The notes beneath the pieces were generated by a model that was not told the DNA's origin, did no database searches, and saw nothing but the letters and a program-made list of their open reading frames with translations. Source: DATBHW01 sp035307385 (GTDB lineage Bacteria; Chloroflexota; Ktedonobacteria; Ktedonobacterales; DATBGS01). Taken from it: DNA of 64,000 nucleotides. Where the stretch lies: assembly GCA_035307385.1 (NCBI GenBank), contig DATGID010000072.1, positions 1 to 64,000 of the forward strand, read 5' to 3'. Of this stretch, positions 19,401 through 26,720 are shown piece after piece; the first letter of the stretch is position 1, and every line of letters begins with the position of its first letter. The translations under genes and the position numbers were made by a program.

Positions 19401-19905
19401 GCGCGAGCGTAGTCACATCAGAGGGGGGTTCGCCAGACACGGCATCAAGGGCTGCGTCAAGCTCCGAGACCACTGGCACACGCTCGCTGGGAGTGCTCGC
19501 GTTCTGCACGGCATCACGAAGCGCCCGCAGCAGTGCCAGCGACAACGCTTCGCGCGAGCCGGTGACTAACACTGGGAGCAGTCGCGTATGTGCCACACCC
19601 AACTGCGTGAAATCGATGGCCTGCCGCAGAGCGGCGGGGAGATCGGTACTATTCGGTGCCAACAAGTGCGCAAGTACAAGAGCTAATGATGACTTCCCAG
19701 ACCCGTAATCGCCGGTGATCCGCCATGCCCGTTGACCAGACTGCGGTGACAGACCGGTCATCATCCGTTGGAGGCAGTCCTTGGCATGACTGGTAAGCAC
19801 GTAGCTTTGGAGGGCGGAGGCATCGTTGAAATCGCGGCTAAGGTGAATCGAGCGCAAAAAGTGCCCACGAATCTGGAAGAGATCTGCGATCTTGGAATCA
19901 GGCAT
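16432..19905 (-). CDS. sspC: Large P-loop ATPase of the phosphorothioation module (SspC type)
   Basis: 1157 residues. Walker A GDYGSGKS is at residues 65-72 and Walker B GLLIILDELGKFLEY near residue 195, so this is an AAA+/STAND-like ATPase with a very long helical C-terminal region. It resembles the BrxC/PglY class of defence ATPases in its N-terminus, but its direct neighbours are a DUF4007 protein (8-bp overlap upstream) and a PAPS-reductase-like protein (4-bp overlap downstream). That is the order of sspB-sspC-sspD. It probably powers or gates the nicking and sulfur insertion steps. The family call is strong; the role is inferred. Confidence 0.72.
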   Translation of the reverse strand: MPDSKIADLFQIRGHFLRSIHLSRDFNDASALQSYVLTSHAKDCLQRMMTGLSPQSGQRAWRITGDYGSGKSSLALVLAHLLAPNSTDLPAALRQAIDFTQLGVAHTRLLPVLVTGSREALSLALLRALRDAVQNASTPSERVPVVSELDAALDAVSGEPPSDVTTLALLQQVSEHMVETGKASGLLIILDELGKFLEYAAQHPERQDIYLLQCLAEAAARSGRRPLLLVGLLHQGFHTYADQLSQASQREWEKVAGRFEEILFNQPLVEIAGLIGDALGVQVARVPEQERKDAVRAMEITHHLAWYGASTGIEQLCEQAPRIYPLHPTVLPVLIRLFTRFGQNERSLFSFLLSTEPFGLQEFAAGAHGQDDFYRLHHLYDYVRSTFGHRLAVQSYRSHWTQIDSVINSVHTDDPLELQLLKTVGLLNLLDAPHLLATDEALIAAVGGGAVTAGKRVKLILQQLQKKKHLLHFRGAAGGYCLWPYTSVNLERALEDAHRALGSYLRVSGELLAYLETRPLVARRHYIQTGTLRHFELIYVPVTELAEATKPDAKGAVGRIVVPLCETQEEQRVAIVFASSPAMAGRSDVLIAIPQPLSDLAGLMKEARYWQWVNDNTPELANDTFAAEEVSRMVAASRHMLEQRIQSCLGVQQSSSSMELQWYRQGEPLAVHDRRQLLALLSDICDQTFPLAPMLKNELVNRETLSSAAAAARTRLIEQVLSAPDQPWLGMDPTQKPPEMSIYLSILRRTGLHREMAAGWRLGLPSIDRDPYRVCPALVRIRQVLEENPNGRATAADIFDALREAPYGVPLGVSPLLLAVFAAINARDVAFYEHGSFLPSVSGHDFRRLLKNPTTFQVQFCEVTGKRTDLFNRLRDVLRVPSVNMQEARLLDVVRPLFAFAARLPEYTRKTQMLSNSALDVRKVLLSAREPGPLLFRDLPVACGFAPIPADGTNSGSDVQGFVAALSGALDELRNAYPNLIERMKGSLSTAFGLEETATLVREELGARVEHIIAHVTEPRLKSFCLRLSDTYLPEAEWVESLGSFVCSRVPTAWVDSDVRRFMQELNYLCARFQRVESIRFARSDEALSGEAVRVALTRSDGTEREQVVFLSPGEKVTVTNLASQMTALLKGHGRLGLVAATQALWQSLTESEEGEQ

Positions 19906-20824
19906 GTGGAGCCTCCGGGGAGTAGATCATAGGCAACAGATCACCATGCTCATGGGCGAGGCGACCTATTTGCTGGAAAGCGGCAGATTCCTCGTAGCGG
20001 AAGGCACCGCACGAATCCTCGTAGATAGTCTCAAGGCGCTCTCGGATGTCCCACTCTGGCAGCTTGAAGATCTGGCCAGGGCTACCCACAGTGACGGCTA
20101 CGTCCCGGAAGCTCAGCACATCTTCGTGTGGGTGATGTGTGTCCCAGAACTCGTGCAAGCAATAGGCGAATAACTCCGCAGAGATGTCTGGCTTCGGATC
20201 GCGCTGGAACGCATAAACCGCCTCCTGCTTGCCCTGTCCGCCAACGCGGCGCTCACCGATCTTTCGAATAAGATTGAGTTCTACGAGGGGGCAGTCGAGA
20301 TTGTCCTCTAAGATTAGGCCCTTGCCACCTCTCGTGGGCACATAGGTGTGCAAAAATATGTCGAAGTGCTGCTCAAGGGTTACATCAGAGAGATCCCGCT
20401 CTAGTCTGGCGGCTTCACGTCGAAACGCCAGTAGCGCATCCGTACGTGTGAAGTCGGGGTGATGCCAATGGTTCAACAGATGATCCCAGGCGAACAGCGG
20501 ATCCTCTCGTTGGCTAGACAGATTCCAGTGGATCAGCCACAGTGTCCGGACATCCTCAAGGTAGGGATCAAGGCCGCTGGCACCAAGGAGAGATTCACCC
20601 AACGGAGTGACTATATACCCATCCTGTCGGCTATACGTTGCAAGACCTGACACTTGAATCCAGAATCGGATAGCTCGGACCATATTTTTGCCCACGCCAA
20701 GTTCGACCATAGCTTGCTCATCGTCCTCGAGCAGTCGATGGTCTACGCCGATTACCTGCACTGCCTTAGGTAGCCAGGTGTAGCGAAACGGAAATGTCTC
20801 ATGCCCTGAAAACCTGTAATTCAT
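19898..20824 (-). CDS. sspB: DUF4007 protein, SspB-type nickase candidate
   Basis: 308 residues from MNYRFSGHETFPFRYTW, the characteristic N-terminus of the DUF4007 family; the frame is open further upstream to 20911 but the family start is preferred. SspB of phosphorothioation systems belongs to this family and nicks DNA during sulfur incorporation. Winged-helix-like segments (GVGKNMVRAIRFWIQVSGL) are visible near residues 50-70. No classical nuclease motif could be pinned down by eye. It is the first gene of the operon that runs leftward to 4865, so the operon promoter should lie between 20825 and about 20920, in an AT-rich gap. Confidence 0.78.
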   Translation of the reverse strand: MNYRFSGHETFPFRYTWLPKAVQVIGVDHRLLEDDEQAMVELGVGKNMVRAIRFWIQVSGLATYSRQDGYIVTPLGESLLGASGLDPYLEDVRTLWLIHWNLSSQREDPLFAWDHLLNHWHHPDFTRTDALLAFRREAARLERDLSDVTLEQHFDIFLHTYVPTRGGKGLILEDNLDCPLVELNLIRKIGERRVGGQGKQEAVYAFQRDPKPDISAELFAYCLHEFWDTHHPHEDVLSFRDVAVTVGSPGQIFKLPEWDIRERLETIYEDSCGAFRYEESAAFQQIGRLAHEHGDLLPMIYSPEAPHA

Positions 20825-20920
20825 GCGAAAACTGCTCAATTCAATGCGAAGTGATGTCAGAAACATAACCAGATGTGCACTTGGTTTTGTAAGCATCCTT
20901 CCGATTGTCACTTCAGTATA

Positions 20921-21565
20921 TCATAGTACTGCCAGGTTCATCTTGCACAGCCGGGCAATAGCAAGATAATTCTCTAGAAACCAGTTGCCCGTGCGTGCCG
21001 ATTCGAGCTTATCATTGGTTAGGATCTCGAAGGGCAGATGAAAGCGCTGATTGAGTTCATCTTGCCATTGCTCCACTAGACTGCCAGGGCAGACGATCAA
21101 GCGGCAATGCAGATCGCCACGAATCAGCAATTCTCTAATGAAGAGTCCAGCCATAATCGTTTTCCCCGCACCAGGGTCGTCTGTCAGCAGGAAGCGCAAC
21201 AGCTGACGGGTCAGTATCTCACCATAGACCGCGGTGATCTGGTGTGGCAGCGGCTCGACGAGTGAGGTATGCAACGCGAGGCGTGGGTCGAAGAGATACG
21301 CCAGGCGAATCCGGTAGGCTTCGGAGACGAGCCGCAGCAGAGCGCCATCGACATCAAAGCTCCACAGTCGCGAAGACTCAACGATCTCCAGAGTAGGCTC
21401 GCGGTCGCGGTAGGGCAGTTCATTACCCAGGCGGCCCGCAGCATCTTTGTAGGTCAGTTCAATCGCGACCCCGCTGTGCCATTGCACATCCGCCACTGTC
21501 GCCACTCCATCTGGCAAAGCGCCCTTGATCTGGGCTCCGCGCGACAGTTTTTCGAGACGAGCCAT
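20921..21565 (-). pseudogene. Truncated SNF2/DrmD-like helicase, N-terminal fragment
   Basis: 214 residues that match the start of SNF2-type helicases found in defence islands (DISARM DrmD and related). The order seen is LVEPLPHQITAVYGEIL, a Walker A DDPGAGKTIMAG, then LIVCPGSLVEQWQDEL. The frame stops soon after NYLAIARL, where the DEAH box and the whole second RecA domain should follow, so about three quarters of the protein is missing. The upstream end is intact, with an ATG at 21565. The rest was probably lost when the ssp operon or transposon DNA was joined here. A free-standing function is unlikely. Confidence 0.75.
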
Positions 21566-21929
21566 ATGTATCTACCCCCCTGTAGCAAACATCCTCCACG
21601 ACGTCCTCTCATCTCTTGTGACGGTGCCTCGAACCCGCAGGCAATGGCAGTAGCCCTGCGCTCGCCCTTCTAGCTTGGAAGCGAAAACGAGCATGGTGTT
21701 GGGAGACATATCGCGTCACACTGGAACTCCTGTCGCAATGAGGAGGCGACCTGAGCAGGATTATTATACGCCTATTTCCCTAACAACACAACCACTGAAG
21801 ACCGACCATTTCAGAGTACGTTCATTATCTCAACCAGTACTCAAGCTGGGCCTTGTTGCACAATGATCTGCGCGAACGACTCCTTACGGAGTTCCGTAGG
21901 CAAGTGCGAGCCGAATGTATGCGGCATTG

Positions 21930-22030
21930 AAATAAGTGGCAACTTGCTAAATTGAAATGCTGCCAGAGGGCACTTGAGCTTCTTAGAATGGCATCGAAAT
22001 AATGGAGCCATTTGCTAACATCTGGAGCCA
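21930..22030. repeat. IS21-like terminal repeats, possible left end
   Basis: Several TGGCAAC/TGGCATC/TGGAGCC motifs occur within 100 bases. The segment AATGGCATCGAAATAATGGA near 21988-22007 resembles the inverted complement of a segment near 25488-25513 to the right of istA. If these are the true ends of the IS21 element, the HEAT-repeat gene lies inside it as a passenger. The rest of the gap from 21566 holds nothing recognised. Confidence 0.3.
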
Positions 22031-22060
22031 ACACATAAGACCCCACCAGAGGAGTGTTGA

Positions 22061-22180
22061 TCAAGTGTCCGATCTTGGCACGTCAATCCTGCTCAGAGCC
22101 ACCTCTGCTTTCCAACACACCTCCCTGTCCTGGTCATTGAGAGCGACCGCTAATGGCTCAAAGGCGTGCCCCTTCATCAT
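22061..22180 (-). pseudogene. HEAT-repeat fragment
   Basis: A 39-codon frame reading MMKGHAFEPLAVALNDQDR and then KAEVALSRID has the pattern of one HEAT/PBS-lyase repeat. It closely resembles repeats of the HEAT gene that ends 130 bp to the right on the same strand. It is best seen as a decayed remnant of a longer HEAT array or of a neighbouring paralogue. Confidence 0.5.
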
Positions 22181-22308
22181 CCTCGTCTTATGAGTCCTGG
22201 CATACAAGGGCAGTTGTCGTGACGGGAAAACACGTTGCGCCTTGTCTTCCAGCGCACTTTACAGGCGGTTTGGCCTGATGGCAATTTGAGCTTTTTCCTT
22301 CATTGTCG

Positions 22309-22977
22309 CTACCCACCAGCGTCAAACCTCATATAATGGATTGACCCGAGGGCGAGGGCGTGCGTTGCTGCCTCGCGCACGTACTCGTTCTCATCATGCA
22401 TGGCCGCCAGCAACGGCTCCATCGCACGGGCATCCGTGATCCTCGATAGGGCTAGTGCTGCTGCCACGCGCACCGACCAGTTCCCATCTTGGAGGGCCGC
22501 TACCAACGGCTCAACGGTGCGCACCTCCATCATCTCCCACAGGGTATGTACTTGTACACCAATCCTACCCAGCGCTCTCTCTGCTGCCAGGCGCACATGC
22601 TCGTCCTCGTCTTGGAGGGCCGCCACCAGCATCCACACTGTGCTGGCATCCTTGATCTTCCCCAGAGCTTCCACTGCTTCCCGACGCACCAACCTGTCCT
22701 CATCATCAAGGACGACTACCAACCCCTTAACCGCGCGTGCATCCTTGAACTCCCCCAGGGCCTGTGCTGCTGCCAGGCGCACATGCTTGTCCTCGTCTTG
22801 GAGGGCCGCCACCAACGGCTCAACGGCGCGCACATCCTTCATCATCCCCAGGAAAGACGCTGCTGTCCAGCGCACGTTCACATCTTTCTTGTAACGCAAC
22901 GCCTTGATCAAGCCTTGAACATCCCGCTTGCGCTCTAACTCCATAATGTTCGGTCGTCCAAAGAGTGGCATCTGCAC
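22309..22977 (-). CDS. HEAT-repeat (PBS-lyase-like) protein
   Basis: 222 residues made almost wholly of about six 31-residue HEAT units with the repeating theme AVEPLVAALQDEDKHVRLAA. Such proteins form alpha-solenoids that bind partner proteins; no enzyme motif is present. The N-terminus MQMPLFGRPNIMELERKRD is typical of the family's leader. It lies just downstream of istB on the same strand, and a further repeat fragment follows at 22061-22180. The function cannot be given from sequence. High internal nucleotide similarity between units makes it prone to expansion and loss of repeats. Confidence 0.8.
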   Translation of the reverse strand: MQMPLFGRPNIMELERKRDVQGLIKALRYKKDVNVRWTAASFLGMMKDVRAVEPLVAALQDEDKHVRLAAAQALGEFKDARAVKGLVVVLDDEDRLVRREAVEALGKIKDASTVWMLVAALQDEDEHVRLAAERALGRIGVQVHTLWEMMEVRTVEPLVAALQDGNWSVRVAAALALSRITDARAMEPLLAAMHDENEYVREAATHALALGSIHYMRFDAGG

Positions 22978-23048
22978 CCTCCTTTTTACTCTGCTTTTTC
23001 ACACCTGGCAGCTTACCAGAAACATCCGTTGAAACGAAGAGGAATCTC

Positions 23049-23828
23049 CTATCCTGCTTCCATCTTGCTCTCGGCGCCCTGTTGCTCGGCTTGGCGGAGC
23101 CGCTGGCGGAAGCGATACGACTCCCCGACAAATTCGAGGATATGGGCCTTGTGCGTCAGCCGGTCCAACAAGGCAGCCGTCATCCGCTCGTCCCCAAAAA
23201 TCTGCGTCCAGTCCGCAAAACGCAGGTTGGTTGTTACAATGATCGAGACCCGTTCGTAGAGGTCGGAGCAGAGTTGGAAGAGCAATTGGGCGCTGTCTTT
23301 GGAAAAAGGAATGAAGCCGAGCTCATCCAAGACAAGCAAATCCAGCTTGTTCATCTGGGCAGTGAACTTGGAGAGGCGCAAATCCTTTTGAGCCGAGAGG
23401 AGGTCATTGACGAGACTGGCCGCCGTGTAGAAGCGGACTCTCTTGCCTTGCTTGCAGGCAGCTAACGCCAGTCCAATCGCTATGTGGGTTTTGCCCAAGC
23501 CGGGGTTGCCAATCAGAATAATGGTCTCGGCTTTCGCCATGTACCCACCTTGGGCCAGTTCTAACACGCGCATCTTGGGGACATTCTGCACCGCGCTAAA
23601 ATCAAAACTAGCCAGTTCCTTCGCCACCGGAAACTTGGCCTGGGCAATGGCCCGTTCGACGCGATTGGCTTCCCGCTGATTTACCTCCGCCTCGCAGAGC
23701 GCGAGCAGGTAGCGTTCGTAGGGAAGGTCGGTTCGGGTCGCATCCTGGGCAAAGGATTGGTAATTGAGCGCGAAGGTGGGCAGATGAAGCTGCCGCAGAT
23801 AGCTCTCCAACACCGCTTGATGTTCCAT
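23049..23828 (-). CDS. istB: IstB helper ATPase of IS21
   Basis: 259 residues of a DnaA/DnaC-like AAA+ ATPase. Walker A GNPGLGKTHIAIG lies near residue 105 and Walker B LDLLVLDELGFIPFS near residue 165, followed by a sensor segment SIIVTTNLRFADW. IstB loads on target DNA and directs the IstA transposase, the same logic by which TnsC serves TnsB. The length and motifs are normal, so the protein should be active. A strong ribosome site (GGAGG) precedes the ATG. Confidence 0.93.
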   Translation of the reverse strand: MEHQAVLESYLRQLHLPTFALNYQSFAQDATRTDLPYERYLLALCEAEVNQREANRVERAIAQAKFPVAKELASFDFSAVQNVPKMRVLELAQGGYMAKAETIILIGNPGLGKTHIAIGLALAACKQGKRVRFYTAASLVNDLLSAQKDLRLSKFTAQMNKLDLLVLDELGFIPFSKDSAQLLFQLCSDLYERVSIIVTTNLRFADWTQIFGDERMTAALLDRLTHKAHILEFVGESYRFRQRLRQAEQQGAESKMEAG

Positions 23829-23841
23829 ACGCGCGCCTCCT

Positions 23842-25368
23842 TTACCAGCGCTGCTTCAGCAAGAGTTCATAGCGGGAGAGATCAATGGGTTGATTGCCGA
23901 CCTCTGGAAAAGGCGAATGCTCGCCCTCTCCTGTCGGTGGTGGAACGACTTCAGGCGTCATCAACTGATGCAAGCAGTGGAGAACGCCATCCAGATGTAC
24001 GCTACCGTAGGAGAGTGCTTGTTCAATGGCTTGCTCCACAAGTGGGGCGGGATGCTCTTGATGGAGCTTGAGAATGCGGACAAATTCTTGGACACCCCGC
24101 CCCTCCGGCCAACTCTCGCGCAACACGCGCAGCATCCGATGGTAGGACTCCGGCCACCCTTGCCGCCATTGGCGCAGCGGTTTGGCGTAGTCGAAAGCCC
24201 CTGGTCGTTGTTCCAGCAGCGGGAGGTAGTGCAGGGGGTCGAAGAGGTCTTGCTCGCGCTCGTAGCAACGCGGATGACGTGCCAGCAACGTCGTTCCATC
24301 CAAAATCTCAAGGGTAAACGGGTACGCTTTGATGGTCACTTCACGGCGCGTGTGATTGACCGGCACCGAGTAGCGATTGGTCTCAAAAGTGGCTTGGCTG
24401 TAGGGGGTCAGCCGCACCCGCACGATCTGGCAGCAGTCGTAGTCGAAAGGGGGGAGGGGGCGTAGAAACGAGCGTTCGTACTCCCAGGCTTGCCCAATCG
24501 TGGTGGCTTGGCGATGGACCTGGCGCTGGTCATCTTTGAGACACTGTTCCAGCAATGCGCGATTCAACTCCTCAAAGGAGGCGACTTCTGGAATGGGCAC
24601 CAGGAAGTTGCGCCGACTGAACCCAACCCCACTTTCCACGCCGCCTTTTTCGTGCGCTCCTTCCAGACCAGGCGTGCAAAAGTGAGACTCGAAGAGGTAA
24701 TGGCTCCGAAAGGCCACAAAGGAGCGGTGTTCGTGACGTGTGCGCTTCTTGTCAAAAGCGAGCTTCACGGCGGTGGCAAGGTTGTCGTAGCTGAGGCGAT
24801 GAGGCACCCCGCCAAAGTGCCGGAAGGCTTGAACATGCCCGTAAAAGAAGCTCTCTTGTTTTTGGGAAGGAAACGCCATCACAAAGACGCGCCGCGAGTA
24901 GGACAGGCGCATGACAAAGACCTGCACTACCTGGCGCACGCCAGCGATGCTGGCGGTGGCCGCGCCCCAGTCCACCTGGGCATCCTGGCCTGGGTCAAAC
25001 TCTAAGGGCAGAAAGACCTCTGGGCGGTGCCGCGCTCGCTTCCAGGCCGACACGGCGTGCCGGACGCTCGATTCACACCCCTGATAGCCTTCGGCTTGGA
25101 GCAACTGAAATATCTTGTGAGCCGTGTAGCGCTGTTTGGGAGGCAAGCGCTCACTCTGGCGCAAGAGGTCTTCAATGCGTGCCTGAAATGGTCCTAAAAT
25201 TGGTGCCGGTTTCGGCTTGGTAAGATGGTAGGCGGTGGGCGGGTCGTCAGAAACAGCCTGGTCTATGGTTCGGCGCGAGCGGCCTTCCTCACGCGCAATG
25301 TGGCGGATACTTTGGTGATCGAGGTAGTAGGCGCGGCGGATGCGCTCGCGCTCTTCGGAGGTTAACAT
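23842..25368 (-). CDS. istA: IstA transposase of IS21
   Basis: 508 residues, full length. There is an N-terminal helix-turn-helix (SIRHIAREEGRSRRTIDQAV), then a DDE integrase core with AQVDWG for the first aspartate, LSYDNLATAVK for the second and GGVESGVGFSRRNF for the glutamate, and a beta-barrel-like C-terminus. It carries out the strand-transfer reactions of IS21, with IstB downstream. No damage is visible. Insertion of this element in Y cargo is later than, or coincident with, assembly of the HEAT region. Confidence 0.93.
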   Translation of the reverse strand: MLTSEERERIRRAYYLDHQSIRHIAREEGRSRRTIDQAVSDDPPTAYHLTKPKPAPILGPFQARIEDLLRQSERLPPKQRYTAHKIFQLLQAEGYQGCESSVRHAVSAWKRARHRPEVFLPLEFDPGQDAQVDWGAATASIAGVRQVVQVFVMRLSYSRRVFVMAFPSQKQESFFYGHVQAFRHFGGVPHRLSYDNLATAVKLAFDKKRTRHEHRSFVAFRSHYLFESHFCTPGLEGAHEKGGVESGVGFSRRNFLVPIPEVASFEELNRALLEQCLKDDQRQVHRQATTIGQAWEYERSFLRPLPPFDYDCCQIVRVRLTPYSQATFETNRYSVPVNHTRREVTIKAYPFTLEILDGTTLLARHPRCYEREQDLFDPLHYLPLLEQRPGAFDYAKPLRQWRQGWPESYHRMLRVLRESWPEGRGVQEFVRILKLHQEHPAPLVEQAIEQALSYGSVHLDGVLHCLHQLMTPEVVPPPTGEGEHSPFPEVGNQPIDLSRYELLLKQRW

Positions 25369-25814
25369 TGCCTGCTCTCTTCCTCTGCGCTAGAGCGGAC
25401 AACTGGCTCGCCCTAGCATAGCAGAGTACAGAGCAACTGGCAACATTTTTGATTAGCAAATTAGCAAGAAGGAGAAAATTGGTCCGAGTGGCTCACTTTT
25501 TGGTTGCCATTTTGGGGCGGGAGTGGCACCCATTTCTCAATGGTCACAAAAGGCCGTTTGGTCCCTGATTAAAATATCAAATACAGCCGAACGCAATCTC
25601 GTGCAAAAAAGAGCATATTTACTGGGCTGGAGCTATTATTTTCGTGTTTTTGAAAGGGGTCCAGTTGTATCGGCCTTAAATGAGAATACTGTCAAAGAAG
25701 TGCCAGACAAATAGAAAAGAGCAAGCGCCTAACCACCTTTTGTTCCCTGGCGTCGTACCTCATAGAAGAGCGTATGGTACACACGCTAAGGGAAGTCACT
25801 CAAAGCATTCAACT

Positions 25815-26066
25815 TCAAGAGCTTGCTCTATGTCGATTCTTTTTGGTCGTCAGACGCGGTTTTTGGATCAACTGGGTGCGTTCCTTCCCCAGTGCTTTTG
25901 CAAGCCGCTCAATGGTTTCAAAGCTTGCGCTTCCACCCCGTTCTAGGCGACTGATTGTCGCCCTGCCTATGCCTGCTCGCGCTGCTAGCTCGCCCTGTGA
26001 GAGGGCTGCACGTTTTCGGAAGAGTGCTAAAGAAGGCACTGGTACTCCTCTGGTATTGCTTCCCAC
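25815..26066 (-). CDS. Small XRE-family regulator (paralogue 1)
   Basis: 83 residues that are essentially one helix-turn-helix: FRKRAALSQGELAARAGIG then ATISRLERGG, ending in a basic tail. Two further proteins in the next 3.4 kb (at 28123-28386 and 28959-29201) share both the GVPVP leader and this domain. It probably binds an operator as a dimer. The 440 bases between istA and this gene hold the IS21 end and otherwise nothing clear. Confidence 0.8.
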   Translation of the reverse strand: MGSNTRGVPVPSLALFRKRAALSQGELAARAGIGRATISRLERGGSASFETIERLAKALGKERTQLIQKPRLTTKKNRHRASS

Positions 26067-26404
26067 GATGGCGTATCTGCTCCCTTCCTTTCTTTTTCTT
26101 CACCATAACATAGCGGTTCTTTGATCGCTTCTTTGGTTGCATCACTAATTTCCAACTTATTGTTCAACTATTCACCAGTAATTCAACTCTGTATCAGTGC
26201 TGCGAGAACTGCTGGAAACGAAAAGGAGCGCGTATTTGATAGCACACAATAGACAGCAGCAAAGGAAGGCATCCCTTCACAAGACGCCAGCAAGATTCTA
26301 TGCTGAGTGTGGAGCGGCTGAAATAACTCTTGCAGCCGAAGATATCCGGGTTTCTGGGTAATGCCTCCTCATCCCCGCTCCCAGCTCTGAAAGGCTCACA
26401 TCAC

Positions 26405-26716
26405 ATGTCAGAACAGATCACCACTGACGCTGCCAGGGTGCTGCTGGCCGCCTCGATCAAACACGCAGAGCAGTCGCTCCTGAGGCTTATCGCATCCGGG
26501 CAACTGAAACACTCGGTAGCAGCCGATCCATACACAGCACTGGTGGCCCTGGCGACTGCTGCGGCAGCGATCATTGAGGGAGGCACGGTCGAGGTGGCGC
26601 TCAGCGACCTGCAGCAGGTCATGGACTTTATCGCCACCGACCCAGCGTATACGCCTGATCCACGCTTTCCCTTTGATAAAGCACAATTTGCTGCGGCCTT
26701 GAACAAGGAGGCATAA
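26405..26716 (+). CDS. Uncharacterised helical protein upstream of ParB-like gene
   Basis: 103 residues from MSEQITTDAARVL, alanine-rich and predicted all-helical, ending with a DPRFPFDKAQFAAALNKEA segment. The frame extends upstream to 26330 but the ATG at 26405 is the natural start. Its stop is 4 bp before the next start with an AGGAGG in the overlap region, so the two genes form an operon. The length and position recall small partners of ParB-domain proteins, but no family is recognised. Confidence 0.6.
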   Translation: MSEQITTDAARVLLAASIKHAEQSLLRLIASGQLKHSVAADPYTALVALATAAAAIIEGGTVEVALSDLQQVMDFIATDPAYTPDPRFPFDKAQFAAALNKEA

Positions 26717-26720
26717 CCCT

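Larger units (their letters stand above)
23049..25368 (-). mobile_element. IS21-family insertion sequence (istA-istB)
   Basis: An istA-istB pair on the minus strand with 13-bp spacing forms an intact IS21 core. Terminal motifs of the TGGCAAC type are seen right of istA (about 25435-25530) and, further off, at 21930-22030; the exact ends and target duplication were not resolved. Confidence 0.85.

Noticed and set aside
16432..20824. BREX type 4 (which also has a PAPS-reductase-like gene)
   Set aside because: No pglZ, brxL or methylase of BREX type is present, while DUF4007 and DptF/G/H-type genes point to the Ssp/Dnd branch.
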